48,314 nt of DNA from a virus (IMGVR_UViG_3300031539_000056:1-48314), one strand, 5' to 3'. Positions 16,118-24,923 are shown, numbered from the stretch's first letter. Translations and numbers: made by a program. The notes: a model not told the origin generated them from the letters alone.

Positions 16118-16311
16118 AACAATCCTTTTAATTCGTTAATGTCTTTAATCTCCATATCGCTTATTTCTTTCTTTTTTTGTTTTTTGGAATCATAACTTGG
16201 AATACTACTCATCAGCATAGCTAAGTTAGTATATGAGTAATTCCATAAGATATCCCTCATGGACATCCGGGGAAAATAATGCATTAATCCGCCAATTATT
16301 CGCCAGGGGTT
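16114..16311 (-). CDS. Tail assembly chaperone C-terminal extension (-1 frameshift product)
   Basis: Sixty-five codons in the -1 frame relative to the chaperone gene, open across its stop. They read NPWRIIGGLMHYFPR, then MRDILWNYSYTNLAMLMSSI, typical of gpT-like extensions. The overlap contains GAAAAAG and AACCCCT (about 16303-16322), which could serve as slippery sites. The fusion would be about 247 aa. A separate gene starting at 16284 is less likely because the homologous sequence begins upstream of that ATG. Confidence 0.7.
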   Translation of the reverse strand, partial: NPWRIIGGLMHYFPRMSMRDILWNYSYTNLAMLMSSIPSYDSKKQKKKEISDMEIKDINELKGLL

Positions 16312-16856
16312 TCCTTTTTCTTGATCTGTAGAAGATTCATCCCCCTTATCGAAACTAAAGACGCCAAAAAAGGGCTGACATCCATTTGCTGAATTACTAA
16401 AGTCATTAATTTCAGCCCCTCCTTTGTCGTTAGATTTTCGTTCAAGAATCTAATCAATTTTTTTGATGGTTCTTTCTCTCTATTAACAATTCCATAAGCA
16501 ATCATTTTAATTAATTTGTCTTTATTTTCGATTATATTCTTAGCTCCCAGATCCATAAAATTGATTTCCTTATCATTGTTTTTCATAGCTCCTACTAATT
16601 CATCAGTATTTAAATCCAGTAGAATTTCACTGATTTTTAATAGGGTCCCCATTTTAATGGGGTATATAACGAATTTTCTTTCAGGGGTAATTAAATTAAA
16701 TTTATGGAATATATTTTTATTTTGGATGGTAATGGTAAAATCAACTCCCTTTTCGAGAATTGAATCTACGGCATTTTGGCGGATCTGATTATTTTTATTA
16801 TCACTCGGGGCCCCGAGATTGTCCTTGATTTCTTTTTTTTTATTCTTTTTAGCCAT
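16296..16856 (-). CDS. Tail assembly chaperone (gpG-like)
   Basis: 186 aa between major tail protein and tape measure. Helical core (VIYPIKMGTLLKISEILLDL, later LTTKEGLKLMTLVIQQMD). Proteins in this position bind the tape measure during tail assembly and are extended by -1 frameshifting. The reading frame ends NLLQIKKKETPGE just past the A-rich slip region. Confidence 0.75.
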   Translation of the reverse strand: MAKKNKKKEIKDNLGAPSDNKNNQIRQNAVDSILEKGVDFTITIQNKNIFHKFNLITPERKFVIYPIKMGTLLKISEILLDLNTDELVGAMKNNDKEINFMDLGAKNIIENKDKLIKMIAYGIVNREKEPSKKLIRFLNENLTTKEGLKLMTLVIQQMDVSPFLASLVSIRGMNLLQIKKKETPGE

Positions 16857-16872
16857 ATCTCTCCTTCTTAAT

Positions 16873-16916
16873 TTATTACCCGCTCTAATAATGTTTCTAT
16901 ATAGGGCGGGTAATAA
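16873..16916. terminator. Hairpin between major tail protein and chaperone
   Basis: An 11-bp perfect stem (TTATTACCCGC with GCGGGTAATAA) around a 22-nt loop, with no T-run after it. The position suggests partial attenuation or mRNA protection, keeping tail tube protein far more abundant than chaperone. Confidence 0.5.
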
Positions 16917-16924
16917 ATAATCTT

Positions 16925-17425
16925 TTATGTCAATGGAAGGATCGTCATTTTAATTGGTGCATTTGCAGTGGTAGGAGGCAACAGCACATCAGCGGTAAAT
17001 GTGATCTGTCCCGATTCGGTTTTGGCAAATCTCAATTCCCCACCGGCGTAAAGAGAAGCCCTGGCTATTTCAAACTTTAATTGCTTCGCGCTTATTAGTT
17101 TAGAAGTAAGTTCGAAAGCCCTCTCTGCAATTGCTATTGCCGTATGAGGCGATTTCCAAATAGATGTACCACTCACGCTTCCCCCAAAAGCCTGTACCAT
17201 CATGGTAGTTGACATATCCCTTGTAGCGAATTCTATTGTTTTCTTGCCTCCAGTGATTATTTGTACATCGGGATATTCGAAATCCTCACAAAACAGATCT
17301 GCTACCGAAGCCGCATTAAGCACTAGATGTGCGCTGTCAGGTACTATATATTGTATAGTAACAAGGGTTGTAAGAGACGGCCCTATTTTTACTGTTTCTA
17401 ATCCAATTAATCTTATATTACTCAT
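16925..17425 (-). CDS. Major tail (tube) protein
   Basis: 166 aa, beta-rich with one helix (TAIAIAERAFELTSKLISAK), starting MSNIRLIGLETVKIG. Size, composition and position after the tail terminator and before the chaperone fit a siphophage tail-tube subunit. Followed by a strong hairpin at 16873-16916. Confidence 0.75.
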   Translation of the reverse strand: MSNIRLIGLETVKIGPSLTTLVTIQYIVPDSAHLVLNAASVADLFCEDFEYPDVQIITGGKKTIEFATRDMSTTMMVQAFGGSVSGTSIWKSPHTAIAIAERAFELTSKLISAKQLKFEIARASLYAGGELRFAKTESGQITFTADVLLPPTTANAPIKMTILPLT

Positions 17426-17443
17426 TTTATTTTCACCTCGTTT

Positions 17444-17842
17444 TTATTTTTCTATAAAACAATTTATTCTCAAATTTACATAACTCATTGATTTTTGGTC
17501 AAAGTCTTGTAATAGTATCTGATTAGTTATATCAAAAATATAGTAATTTGAAGTGCTATTATATGCCTCTATTTTGGTTATCACTGCACCGGCAATTGCT
17601 CTTAATTTTGTTATGTCAGGGGTCCCATTATTAAAATTTTTACAATAGCAATTTATCATAAAGGTGGCATCGTTTATTATTTCGTCTCCGTTATAATTAG
17701 ATAAAGGAATTATCACAATATCCTGCAATTCAGAATTTAAAGGTTTTTTATTCCTATAAACCTTACCATCTATTGTGGCCTGAACCGGAACTACATTAAT
17801 AATAGGATATAATATATCGTTTATATCAAATGTTGTTTTCAT
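17444..17842 (-). CDS. Tail terminator-like protein
   Basis: 132 aa with the alternating strands typical of gpU-like terminators (IINVVPVQATIDGKVYRNKK, later YVNLRINCFIEK). Located between the gp10-like protein and the major tail protein, the canonical slot of the protein that caps the tail tube. Overlaps the upstream gene by 4 nt. Confidence 0.6.
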   Translation of the reverse strand: MKTTFDINDILYPIINVVPVQATIDGKVYRNKKPLNSELQDIVIIPLSNYNGDEIINDATFMINCYCKNFNNGTPDITKLRAIAGAVITKIEAYNSTSNYYIFDITNQILLQDFDQKSMSYVNLRINCFIEK

Positions 17843-18264
17843 AGACTATATTCCTTTATCTTTGATTTTAAGAGAGCCTTCGCTGCCGGCACGCTTCCGG
17901 TAATTACATCATATCCTTTACTTTCAACCGCTGCAGCATATTCCATCCCTGCAACTCCAATCAAGACAAATCCTTTGCTATTTTCCCTTAATACCTCATT
18001 TGCTATTTTTTTTGCCTGGGCTCTACCTTCGGCTTTTCCCTCTATATTTTCCTGAATAATATTTCCATCCCGGGCAATGATATATCCGATTGAACTTCTT
18101 AAATTCCCCGTTTGATCGTGATATGTTTGGGTACTCCTGGCGTCATTGACGAATTTTTCGCCTATCATAGCCAAGGTCCAGATGATCCTTTGTTCTATGC
18201 TGACCGTAAATCTATCTATTCGTCTGTCTATATTCCCTTGTGAGAATCCAGGAATCAAAGGCAT
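17839..18264 (-). CDS. HK97-gp10-like head-tail joining protein
   Basis: 141 aa. Contains DQTGNLRSSIGYIIARDG and GVAGMEYAAAVESKGYDVIT, recurrent in HK97-gp10-like tail components. Lies between the head-closure and tail-terminator genes. Start MPLIPGFSQGNIDRR. Confidence 0.75.
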   Translation of the reverse strand: MPLIPGFSQGNIDRRIDRFTVSIEQRIIWTLAMIGEKFVNDARSTQTYHDQTGNLRSSIGYIIARDGNIIQENIEGKAEGRAQAKKIANEVLRENSKGFVLIGVAGMEYAAAVESKGYDVITGSVPAAKALLKSKIKEYSL

Positions 18265-18265
18265 A

Positions 18266-18568
18266 TTAACACTTCATCTCTATATGTTTTTGATATTCAA
18301 ACAATTGTAAAATTATATGTTCCTTGTTAAAAAAGGTTAGTTTTGCATTATCAGGGACGCTTCCCGCACCGGCAAAAATCGGAGAAAAGATAGCCCAGTT
18401 ATATCCGATCATATCCCCGGATTCCCCTATAATATATTTAGTTGAATTCGGTTGAGCATTACAGACAATCCCTATTGTTACCAAAGTTCCCTCTTCATAT
18501 ATTCCAAGTGTATATGTTCCGGGAGTAAAATAACTTAAAGTTGCTGTATGAGGATATCTTTTTATCAC
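18266..18568 (-). CDS. Head closure-like protein
   Basis: 100 aa, beta-rich (MIKRYPHTATLSYFTPGTY, later AKLTFFNKEHIILQLFEYQ). Size and place between connector and gp10-like genes match a head-closure/stopper protein. Overlaps the upstream connector gene by 4 nt. Confidence 0.6.
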   Translation of the reverse strand: MIKRYPHTATLSYFTPGTYTLGIYEEGTLVTIGIVCNAQPNSTKYIIGESGDMIGYNWAIFSPIFAGAGSVPDNAKLTFFNKEHIILQLFEYQKHIEMKC

Positions 18569-18861
18569 CAGATTGCCTCCCCATTGACCGTTGGCATAGT
18601 TTCTAAATCATATTTCCGTAGAATTGTTTTTGCTAATGCAATTAGTTGAGCTCCATTATATTTAACTGCAAAAGAGCCTTCTCTTAAATCGGGATGTGCG
18701 GCCAAAGTGAAATAGAGGGATGCAGCAGCTAAATCTATATCTTTAGCATTAGCTGCCGCATAAGTCCCTCCGGCGTCAAGACCTCTATCTAAAAGAAGTT
18801 TCTCCAATAAATTATCATTACTATATTCAGTTTGTGACTGCAAAGCCTCTTTATTGTTCAT
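18565..18861 (-). CDS. Head-tail connector-like protein
   Basis: 98 aa, helical (LLEKLLLDRGLDAGGTYAAA), directly after the capsid gene. Helical proteins of this size in this slot are adaptor/connector proteins docking below the portal. Assignment from position and fold impression. Confidence 0.55.
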   Translation of the reverse strand: MNNKEALQSQTEYSNDNLLEKLLLDRGLDAGGTYAAANAKDIDLAAASLYFTLAAHPDLREGSFAVKYNGAQLIALAKTILRKYDLETMPTVNGEAIW

Positions 18862-18866
18862 TTAGA

Positions 18867-19991
18867 TTATGTTCCCCAGCTCCCGGTAGTTGACATTTCA
18901 GTATCAAGAGAAAACACTCTATCTATTGTAGGCCAGGATGGGAATGCATTGAGTTCGCCTTTGGTATATTCGGCTATAGGATCAACGTCAGACCATTTGG
19001 AAATCAGGATAGGTCCTTTTTTGGCCTGAACTACCTGTTTAGGTGGATTGGTCTCTTCGGCTATTGGTCCGTAAAGCATATCTCCACACTTTAAATCTTC
19101 CAGGAAGGTTACATATCTATCAGCTTTATCAGAATCAAGCCAGGGGTCAACTGATGTAATCGTATGTTCTGCATCCTCATAGCTTATTCTGGTGTCGATT
19201 ATTATTATTTGTGGATATCCTTCGGATTTTAAAGCCTCATTTGCCACTTCAATTGTGGGAGCCCTCTGTTTTCTTGTCCCGCCATAAATAGCATAGGGAA
19301 TTACAAAATCCTTGATCTGATCCGAAATTCTAAATGCCAGCCATTTAGAACGATTCATTAGCATATATTTTGGTGCTACTCCAGCATCGGAGGCTTGTTC
19401 CATGACAAATTCTATGTCGGTTATGGGCTTGGAAGTTGCAGCTAGTAGAATTGTCCATTTAGTAGTATTAGCTCCTACTACGACTTCTTTATTGGCCGCA
19501 AGAAGCCCAAAATCAATAGCCTCTTCGGTTATTACTCCTGCAGCGTTTGTGACTGTAGAAAGAGTTATCTGCCCTTTTGATAATGCCTGGAATATTATCC
19601 ATTCCAACCGGGCATTTACACCGTCCACGCAGTCATCTACATCTCCAAATACAAGGTCCAGTAAGGCCTTCTGTTCCGGTCTTGCCTGGGCTTTCAGTAT
19701 ATTGTAGGTATTCAAATCTATTTCTGTCATTTTCTTTTTCATTCTAATTGCAGGGATTTCTCCCGATAATTTACTTACAGTTCTTCTGGTCTTTAAAGGT
19801 GCACTCACATCATAAGCAACCACATCGGCAGCCACCCTATTCCCTTTTGAACCCACCAATGTCTCATATGTGAGAAATGGAGTTGACTTCAAGGGAAAGA
19901 ATGTAGGCCAGAATAGTTTTTCATATACTCGTGCAATGAGATAGGCCTGCAAACTCTTTTTGTCTATTTCTTTTAATAGTGAATATTCCAT
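18867..19991 (-). CDS. Major capsid protein (gpE-like)
   Basis: 374 aa. The N-terminal region (LFWPTFFPLKSTPFLTYETL, then VAADVVAYDVSAPLK and IPAIRMKKKMTEID) follows the lambda gpE-type capsid family, as does the C-terminal YGPIAEETNPP segment. It follows scaffold and decoration genes, as in lambda-like heads. It should form the icosahedral shell. Confidence 0.88.
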   Translation of the reverse strand: MEYSLLKEIDKKSLQAYLIARVYEKLFWPTFFPLKSTPFLTYETLVGSKGNRVAADVVAYDVSAPLKTRRTVSKLSGEIPAIRMKKKMTEIDLNTYNILKAQARPEQKALLDLVFGDVDDCVDGVNARLEWIIFQALSKGQITLSTVTNAAGVITEEAIDFGLLAANKEVVVGANTTKWTILLAATSKPITDIEFVMEQASDAGVAPKYMLMNRSKWLAFRISDQIKDFVIPYAIYGGTRKQRAPTIEVANEALKSEGYPQIIIIDTRISYEDAEHTITSVDPWLDSDKADRYVTFLEDLKCGDMLYGPIAEETNPPKQVVQAKKGPILISKWSDVDPIAEYTKGELNAFPSWPTIDRVFSLDTEMSTTGSWGT

Positions 19992-20028
19992 GTTATTTCT
20001 CCTTACATAATATTTTTAATTTTAATTT

Positions 20029-20631
20029 TTATGCAAATCTTATCCTGGCAGTTAAATCAGTTTTATGTTGAGTTGTAACGAAATATGGTAATTCTGATTC
20101 ATCCACAGTTCCCCTGACGACAGCACCTGCAAATAAATTATCCAGTAGAGTTGTTACTCCACCTCTTCTTACCTCTATTGTATCCCGCAAAATAGCGTCT
20201 GCGTCATACAGCGCGGTTGCAGTGGTTATTGTGGCAGTTTCGTATAAAATTGATCCTGATACTATACCACCAGTTGCTCCTACCAGTGCTCCTGCAACAG
20301 CGATTCCAGTAGTTGATACTCTGGTAATTGTTGAGGCAGTTACCCCATAAATAAATAGGAATTCACCTGCTTTAAATAAATGATCAGTAGGTTCGATTAC
20401 CATAACAGTACCTGCCGAAACTACTTTGTTAACAATCTTTACAGTTTTAATTACGTTATATAACCCTGCACTGGAAGCGTCGGCATTTAGCAATGTTCCC
20501 TTTTTGATTTCTTTGGTCGTAGTTGGGAATCTATTAGTTTTTATAGTCACCCCGCCGGGAATATCTTCTAATATTTTTAGGAATACAGGATCATAAACAG
20601 ATCCTGATTCTTTTTTTATCTGTAAACTCAT
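20029..20631 (-). CDS. Capsid decoration-like protein
   Basis: 200 aa between scaffold and capsid genes. Beta-rich with Gly/Ala/Thr-rich segments (GIAVAGALVGATGGIVSGS) and PYFVTTQHKTDLTARIRFA at the end. This slot and composition fit a head decoration/stabilisation protein (gpD-like role). Ribosome binding site GAGGTGAAA. Confidence 0.65.
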   Translation of the reverse strand: MSLQIKKESGSVYDPVFLKILEDIPGGVTIKTNRFPTTTKEIKKGTLLNADASSAGLYNVIKTVKIVNKVVSAGTVMVIEPTDHLFKAGEFLFIYGVTASTITRVSTTGIAVAGALVGATGGIVSGSILYETATITTATALYDADAILRDTIEVRRGGVTTLLDNLFAGAVVRGTVDESELPYFVTTQHKTDLTARIRFA

Positions 20632-20655
20632 TATATTTTCACCTCATTTGATTTA

Positions 20656-21408
20656 TTATTTTTCTTTAATTTCTTCGCCTTTCTTGATTTCTTCTTCCGA
20701 TAGTCCCCGGAAAGCTTGCCCTTCGGCCCCTACATTCTTTTCTTCAGCAAATTTTTTCGCCATTTCTTCTCCAATGGACCCCGCTGGTTCACCTTTCGAA
20801 GGGACTTCTCCCTCTTTGAGTTTCTTGTCAATTTCGGCTTGTTTAAGTCCGAGAACTTCGTCCTTTAAACTTTTGACACTTTCTTCAATGTCTTCGTCTT
20901 TATCAACTGTAATATATTTTAAGAATCCTTCGCTCAAATCTGCTTTTTTTAGGGCATCTTTAATTAAAGTCTCCCGCTTTGTCTTAACAGTTGATTCACC
21001 TAAACCTTTCACTATATTAGTTAGGTTCCCAATCTGTTCGGTAAGATTGGATATTGTCTTTTCCGTATCGCTCATATTCTCCTGTTCTTTCTTTTTCTTT
21101 TCTTCGGCTTTTTCTTTTGTCGTTGCTTCTTCTTTTTCTTTTGCTGATTTTAGATCATGAGTAGTAATAGCTTGCGATACCCTCCGATCCGTCTCAGATT
21201 GCAAAAATTTATTAAAGCTCCCTTCCAATCCAGCTTCCTTAATTGCCTTGACCAGCTCTTCTGGTGTAAGTTCCTTTTCCCCTTTCAACTTTTCAATTTC
21301 TGCATCAATTTCTGATTCATTAGTTATCTTGATGTCTTTTGCCAATCCCTCATCAAGCCCTGCTTTCTTCAGTGCTTGTTTAACTAAAGTTGTTAGCTTC
21401 TCATCCAT
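20656..21408 (-). CDS. Scaffold protein
   Basis: 250 aa from the ATG at 21408 (MDEKLTTLVKQALKKAGL), chosen because AAAGGAGATAAGTAAG precedes it and upstream codons lie inside the leader hairpin. Very K/E-rich with coiled coils and two related ALKKAGL/ALKKADL segments. Such acidic helical proteins guide capsid assembly and are then lost. Confidence 0.8.
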   Translation of the reverse strand: MDEKLTTLVKQALKKAGLDEGLAKDIKITNESEIDAEIEKLKGEKELTPEELVKAIKEAGLEGSFNKFLQSETDRRVSQAITTHDLKSAKEKEEATTKEKAEEKKKKEQENMSDTEKTISNLTEQIGNLTNIVKGLGESTVKTKRETLIKDALKKADLSEGFLKYITVDKDEDIEESVKSLKDEVLGLKQAEIDKKLKEGEVPSKGEPAGSIGEEMAKKFAEEKNVGAEGQAFRGLSEEEIKKGEEIKEK

Positions 21409-21448
21409 CTTACTTATCTCCTTTATATTTTTATTTTTTAACAAAAAA

Positions 21449-21506
21449 AGAGAACCATCTAAAAAGCTATTAAACTTTTTCAAATGGCTCTCTATGTTGG
21501 AGCTCT
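21449..21506 (-). terminator. Leader box plus terminator hairpin (copy 2)
   Basis: On the minus strand AGAGCTCCA-n3-TAGAGAGCCAT (box at 21485-21506) pairs as AGAGAGCCAT/ATGGTTCTCT, followed by a T-run. One pair is G-U on the minus strand but would be A-C on the plus strand, so the RNA is likely minus. It sits in the scaffold leader, downstream of a promoter. Confidence 0.7.
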
Positions 21507-21528
21507 AAAAACAATATTTCTTTTTTTT

Positions 21529-21557
21529 AGAATAACATAAAATCAATTATTAGTCAA
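21529..21557 (-). promoter_or_regulatory. Promoter upstream of scaffold operon
   Basis: TTGACT (21552-21557), 17 nt, TATTCT (21529-21534) on the minus strand. The transcript would run first through the conserved leader box and terminator before the scaffold gene. Confidence 0.55.
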
Positions 21558-21563
21558 ATCCAA

Positions 21564-22826
21564 TTATTCTATATAAGCCCATTTATATTTATAGCATTCT
21601 GTGGGGCAAGACCCAATATAATCAAGAAAATCTTTAGTAGAATATGGGCTAATTCTTATGCCATTATTATTGGGTTGCCAAGTTGTTTTAAAATTAATTT
21701 TATTTAATTTATTTATTAACCATTTTACATTTTCTATTAAAAATCCTTCAGTAGCTAATCTTATATAAGGATTTCCTTGTTTTTTTCCTTTAAATTTAGG
21801 ATGCGATAAAGACCCATCACCGATATACCATTGCCTGCAAGTCAAAGGAGTTAATTCAATATCTCTTGGCACTATTTTTTTACCATTGGGATACCATTTT
21901 TTTCTAATAGGTAAAAGTCCAGCATAACGTCGACTAGAATAAGAATAAGAATAACTATTTGATTTTTCATGATATCTTTTATTTATTTTCCCAGATTGTT
22001 CTATCCCAAAAGATTTTAGGGTATTAGAAATATATTGTATATACTCCAAATATCTAGAACTATATTGAAAAGTTGCCGAACAAGAATTTATAGTTTGTAT
22101 ACTTCCATCTCCAAGTAATTCTCCATTTATCCATTCTTTTGCTCGAAAGGGTATGTCATAATGATTGCCTGTTTTCAGATGGATTGCTTCTGCATCAGAA
22201 CGAATAGGAATATTAAATTTAGATAACCAATAACCTATACTCACATCAGATATATTACATAATTTACCGATTTGAGGCATAGATAATTTTTCTTTTATAT
22301 ATTTATTTTCTAACCAATCTTTATCTTTATATTTCTCCTGTCTATATATATTAAATTTATGTAACCATTTGCCTATAACAGATGAGCCTCTTCCAATCTG
22401 TTTGCCAATTTTTATTGTAGATAATCTCTCTTCAATATATTTTTGATATAACCAATCTCTATCTTGATATAATCTTTCCTCTGTCTCACTATGTAAAGGG
22501 ATATCAAATTTATGTAACCAACAATATATAGTTTCACGTGTTACTTCACATAATCCAGCAATCTGAATCGAAGATAATTTCTCATTCAAGTATTTATTAT
22601 ATAGCCAACTTTTATTACAATATTGTTTATTTTTTTGATTATTTTTACCACGCAGAATTCCACTTTCTCTTCGAGAGCGAAGGGTTATACCAAATTTTTT
22701 TAGCCAATATTTTACAACCCCATCAGTTGTTTCATATTTATTGGCAATTCTACATATAGATAATCTTTCCTCTATATATTTTCGCTTTAGCCAGTCTTTA
22801 TTTTGATATAATTTTTCTGTTTTCAT
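21564..22826 (-). CDS. Free-standing LAGLIDADG homing endonuclease with four HTH repeats
   Basis: 420 aa. Residues 11-50, 74-113, 124-162 and 170-210 are four copies of a helix-turn-helix unit (pattern DWLxxKYIxExLS then IG/IA and WLxKFxIxxR). Two LAGLIDADG-type helices follow (WINGELLGDGS at 232-242 and WYIGDGSL at 333-340). The enzyme should cut a long specific site; the HTH repeats probably add specificity. It has its own promoter and sits as an insertion between structural genes. No intron was recognised around it. Confidence 0.88.
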   Translation of the reverse strand: MKTEKLYQNKDWLKRKYIEERLSICRIANKYETTDGVVKYWLKKFGITLRSRRESGILRGKNNQKNKQYCNKSWLYNKYLNEKLSSIQIAGLCEVTRETIYCWLHKFDIPLHSETEERLYQDRDWLYQKYIEERLSTIKIGKQIGRGSSVIGKWLHKFNIYRQEKYKDKDWLENKYIKEKLSMPQIGKLCNISDVSIGYWLSKFNIPIRSDAEAIHLKTGNHYDIPFRAKEWINGELLGDGSIQTINSCSATFQYSSRYLEYIQYISNTLKSFGIEQSGKINKRYHEKSNSYSYSYSSRRYAGLLPIRKKWYPNGKKIVPRDIELTPLTCRQWYIGDGSLSHPKFKGKKQGNPYIRLATEGFLIENVKWLINKLNKINFKTTWQPNNNGIRISPYSTKDFLDYIGSCPTECYKYKWAYIE

Positions 22827-22832
22827 ATATAT

Positions 22833-22861
22833 ATTATACTATAAAACACCTTATTTATCAA
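22833..22861 (-). promoter_or_regulatory. Promoter of the homing endonuclease
   Basis: TTGATA (22856-22861), 17 nt, TATAAT (22833-22838) on the minus strand, with the -10 box only 6 nt from the ATG. The transcript would be leaderless or nearly so, consistent with the lack of a ribosome binding site. Confidence 0.65.
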
Positions 22862-22877
22862 CGTTCCCACGATATTT

Positions 22878-23159
22878 TTATTTTTTCGATACTGCTTTTT
22901 TTAATCTTTCTGCTGCTTCTTTTACTTTCTCCTTAGTTGCTGCCTCAAAAGTCCCCTTGTTCTCCTTGCAGTGCGTTCTTGCCGCCAGTTCTGTATAGGC
23001 ATCTATCGGATAGCGAAATGCCTGGGTCGTAGTTGTAGTTTTCCCCTTCAATCTTCCGATGATGATAGATAACTTTCCGCTCTCAATCGTTTTGAAGCTA
23101 TCGGCCTGAAAAAGACCGGGGCTTTTGATTCTACAAGAATGAAAATTCGGATACGGCAT
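22878..23159 (-). CDS. Conserved phage head-region protein
   Basis: 93 aa. The pattern MPYPNFHSCRIKSPGLFQ, then LSIIIGRLKGKTTTTTQAFR and HCKENKGTFEAA recurs in phage proteins near portal and protease genes, sometimes as a protease tail. The conserved HxC and C residues could bind metal. Exact role unknown. Strong ribosome binding site (CAGGAGGTAAATCAG). Confidence 0.65.
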   Translation of the reverse strand: MPYPNFHSCRIKSPGLFQADSFKTIESGKLSIIIGRLKGKTTTTTQAFRYPIDAYTELAARTHCKENKGTFEAATKEKVKEAAERLKKAVSKK

Positions 23160-23272
23160 CTGATTTACCTCCTGAATATTTATTTTAGATAAAACCCCCA
23201 GAATACCCTAAATTCAAACGTGGAGTGCCCCTCTTATTGCATCTTTACTTTCTTAATGTAATTGGTAGCCTA

Positions 23273-23947
23273 TTATCCGCCTATTATTAAATATTTATTA
23301 TAATTATAAAAAATTATATCTTTTTTCACAAAAATATAACTCACATATTGGGTCGGTAAATCTATCCCATATAATTCGTTTTTAATCGCTTCAAAATTTA
23401 TTGATTTAAACCAATTCAGGATTTCGGCCATAGAATATGCTTCATCTATAATTTGAAGCCTCTTTGGACATTTTTCTTTCTTCCAGGACTGCAATCTGGC
23501 GTCGGGGATATTAAGATAGATAATTGTATTGTCATTAGAATACCTCTCTATATTATCTATCAAATATGGGATTCTCTCTCTCGGGATATGCTCCATTATA
23601 TCAACTAAACATATTACATCAAAATCTTTTTTATCAAGGCTAAAATTTGTTATATCCTCTATCCGATATTCGATATTTTGATGATCAGAATTTCTCCTTG
23701 CGAATTGAATTAATTTAGGGGATATGTCAATCCCAATTACCTTTGCTCCTAGTCCAGCTATATATTTCGAGGTTATTCCTGTGCCACAACCTAAATCTAA
23801 AACATTCATTTCTTCTTTGATTATGCCCTTTAAATCCCTCTTTACTTTGATATGTCTTGGATTTTCCCGGATATGATCATATCTAAGATGGCCGAGGAAA
23901 TTATCGTAGTAATTTTTGACTTCATTCGTAGTAATTTTTGACTTCAT
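23273..23947 (-). CDS. Class I SAM-dependent methyltransferase
   Basis: 224 aa. SAM-binding motif VLDLGCGTGIT (49-59), then KVIGIDISPKLIQFA and CLVDIMEHIPRERIPYL, matching UbiG/Methyltransf_11-type enzymes that often act on small molecules or sugars. It begins directly after the stop of the upstream glycosyltransferase gene (TAAATG). A 22-bp tandem duplication covers its first codons. Substrate unknown. Confidence 0.85.
   Translation of the reverse strand: MKSKITTNEVKNYYDNFLGHLRYDHIRENPRHIKVKRDLKGIIKEEMNVLDLGCGTGITSKYIAGLGAKVIGIDISPKLIQFARRNSDHQNIEYRIEDITNFSLDKKDFDVICLVDIMEHIPRERIPYLIDNIERYSNDNTIIYLNIPDARLQSWKKEKCPKRLQIIDEAYSMAEILNWFKSINFEAIKNELYGIDLPTQYVSYIFVKKDIIFYNYNKYLIIGG
23904..23947. 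repeat. 22-bp tandem duplication at a gene start
   Basis: The minus-strand sequence beginning ATGAAGTCAAAAATTACTAC occurs twice back to back. Because 22 is not a multiple of 3, the two copies are read in different frames, and only the first ATG is in frame with the methyltransferase. Confidence 0.85.
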
Positions 23948-24910
23948 TTATATTTCCTTTATGATATTTCTTATTTTCTTTAATTGATTTTCCAGTGTCC
24001 AGCCTTTATTAATTATCCAGCTTCTATATAATTTAGAGTAATATTCCTGACTCATTATCATATCAGCCGCTTCCTCAACTGTATTAAAAACGTTAATATC
24101 GGGATATAATTGTTCATTTAATGCCCCTCTAAAATTGTGTATAACCGGTTTAATCCCCCTGGCCATAGCCTCCATTATTGCGTAAGAATGGCCTTCTTGA
24201 ATACTCGTATGAAGTAGATAATTCTTATCTTTCCAGAATTCTTCCATGTCATCGATCCAGCCATGAAAAATCACATTATCTTGCAGGCCCATTTCTTTGA
24301 TCATATATTCTAAATATATCTTATATCGTGAATCTTGATATGAACCTGCTATGTGAAGTTTGTATTCTGGATCAGCGGTCAGAATTCCATGATTGAATAT
24401 CCCCTTAGATAATTTCTTTAATATCTGCAATGCCATTTGTGGATTCTTTTTGTAATTAATGAATCCTACCCAGGCTATATTATGCCCCGGTTCTCTTTCT
24501 TTAAATGGAATATTGTCTATATCTAATCCATTATAAACCACTTCTGTTTTTACTTTATTCTCAATATCCGGGATAAATTCCCTTAAAATTCCCCTGATAT
24601 GGGGAGCTACAAAGATTAATCTATCTACCACAGGCCAATTGATTCGTTTAGGAAAATCCATAAATATTTCATAACTGTGGAGTCTGATTATAACTTTTTT
24701 GCCTTTGATCCCCTCGTAATTCGTTCCTATAATGGCCGATTGATTGCACCATTCCAGCCAGACAATATCGGCCCAATCGATTGAATTATATATATCCTGT
24801 TGGTTCCTGATTATAAACTTCCTAACAGTATAATCACATGACAGTCCTTCGATTATTTGGTCGATAAACTGGTCAAGTCCTGCCAGACAAATAAAACTTA
24901 TCTTTTTCAA
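23948..24910 (-). CDS. GT4-family glycosyltransferase
   Basis: 320 aa starting at TTG (24910) preceded by AAAGGAGAATAA. GT-B fold signatures: IIRLHSYEIFMDF, VYNGLDIDNIPF, NIAWVGFINYKKNPQM, and the donor-binding HTSIQEGHSYAIMEAMARG. Probably transfers a sugar from a nucleotide donor. With the methyltransferase and UDP-sugar dehydrogenase-like gene nearby it suggests modification of a capsid or surface glycan. Confidence 0.85.
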   Translation of the reverse strand: MKKISFICLAGLDQFIDQIIEGLSCDYTVRKFIIRNQQDIYNSIDWADIVWLEWCNQSAIIGTNYEGIKGKKVIIRLHSYEIFMDFPKRINWPVVDRLIFVAPHIRGILREFIPDIENKVKTEVVYNGLDIDNIPFKEREPGHNIAWVGFINYKKNPQMALQILKKLSKGIFNHGILTADPEYKLHIAGSYQDSRYKIYLEYMIKEMGLQDNVIFHGWIDDMEEFWKDKNYLLHTSIQEGHSYAIMEAMARGIKPVIHNFRGALNEQLYPDINVFNTVEEAADMIMSQEYYSKLYRSWIINKGWTLENQLKKIRNIIKEI

Positions 24911-24923
24911 TTATTCTCCTTTC

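Noticed and set aside
16114-16284. Separate 56-aa gene starting at 16284
   Set aside because: The gpT-like sequence (NPWRIIGGL) begins upstream of that ATG, so a frameshift product is more likely.
20648-21160. 170-aa plus-strand frame opposite the scaffold gene
   Set aside because: Serine-rich antisense of a K/E-rich gene, a common artefact.
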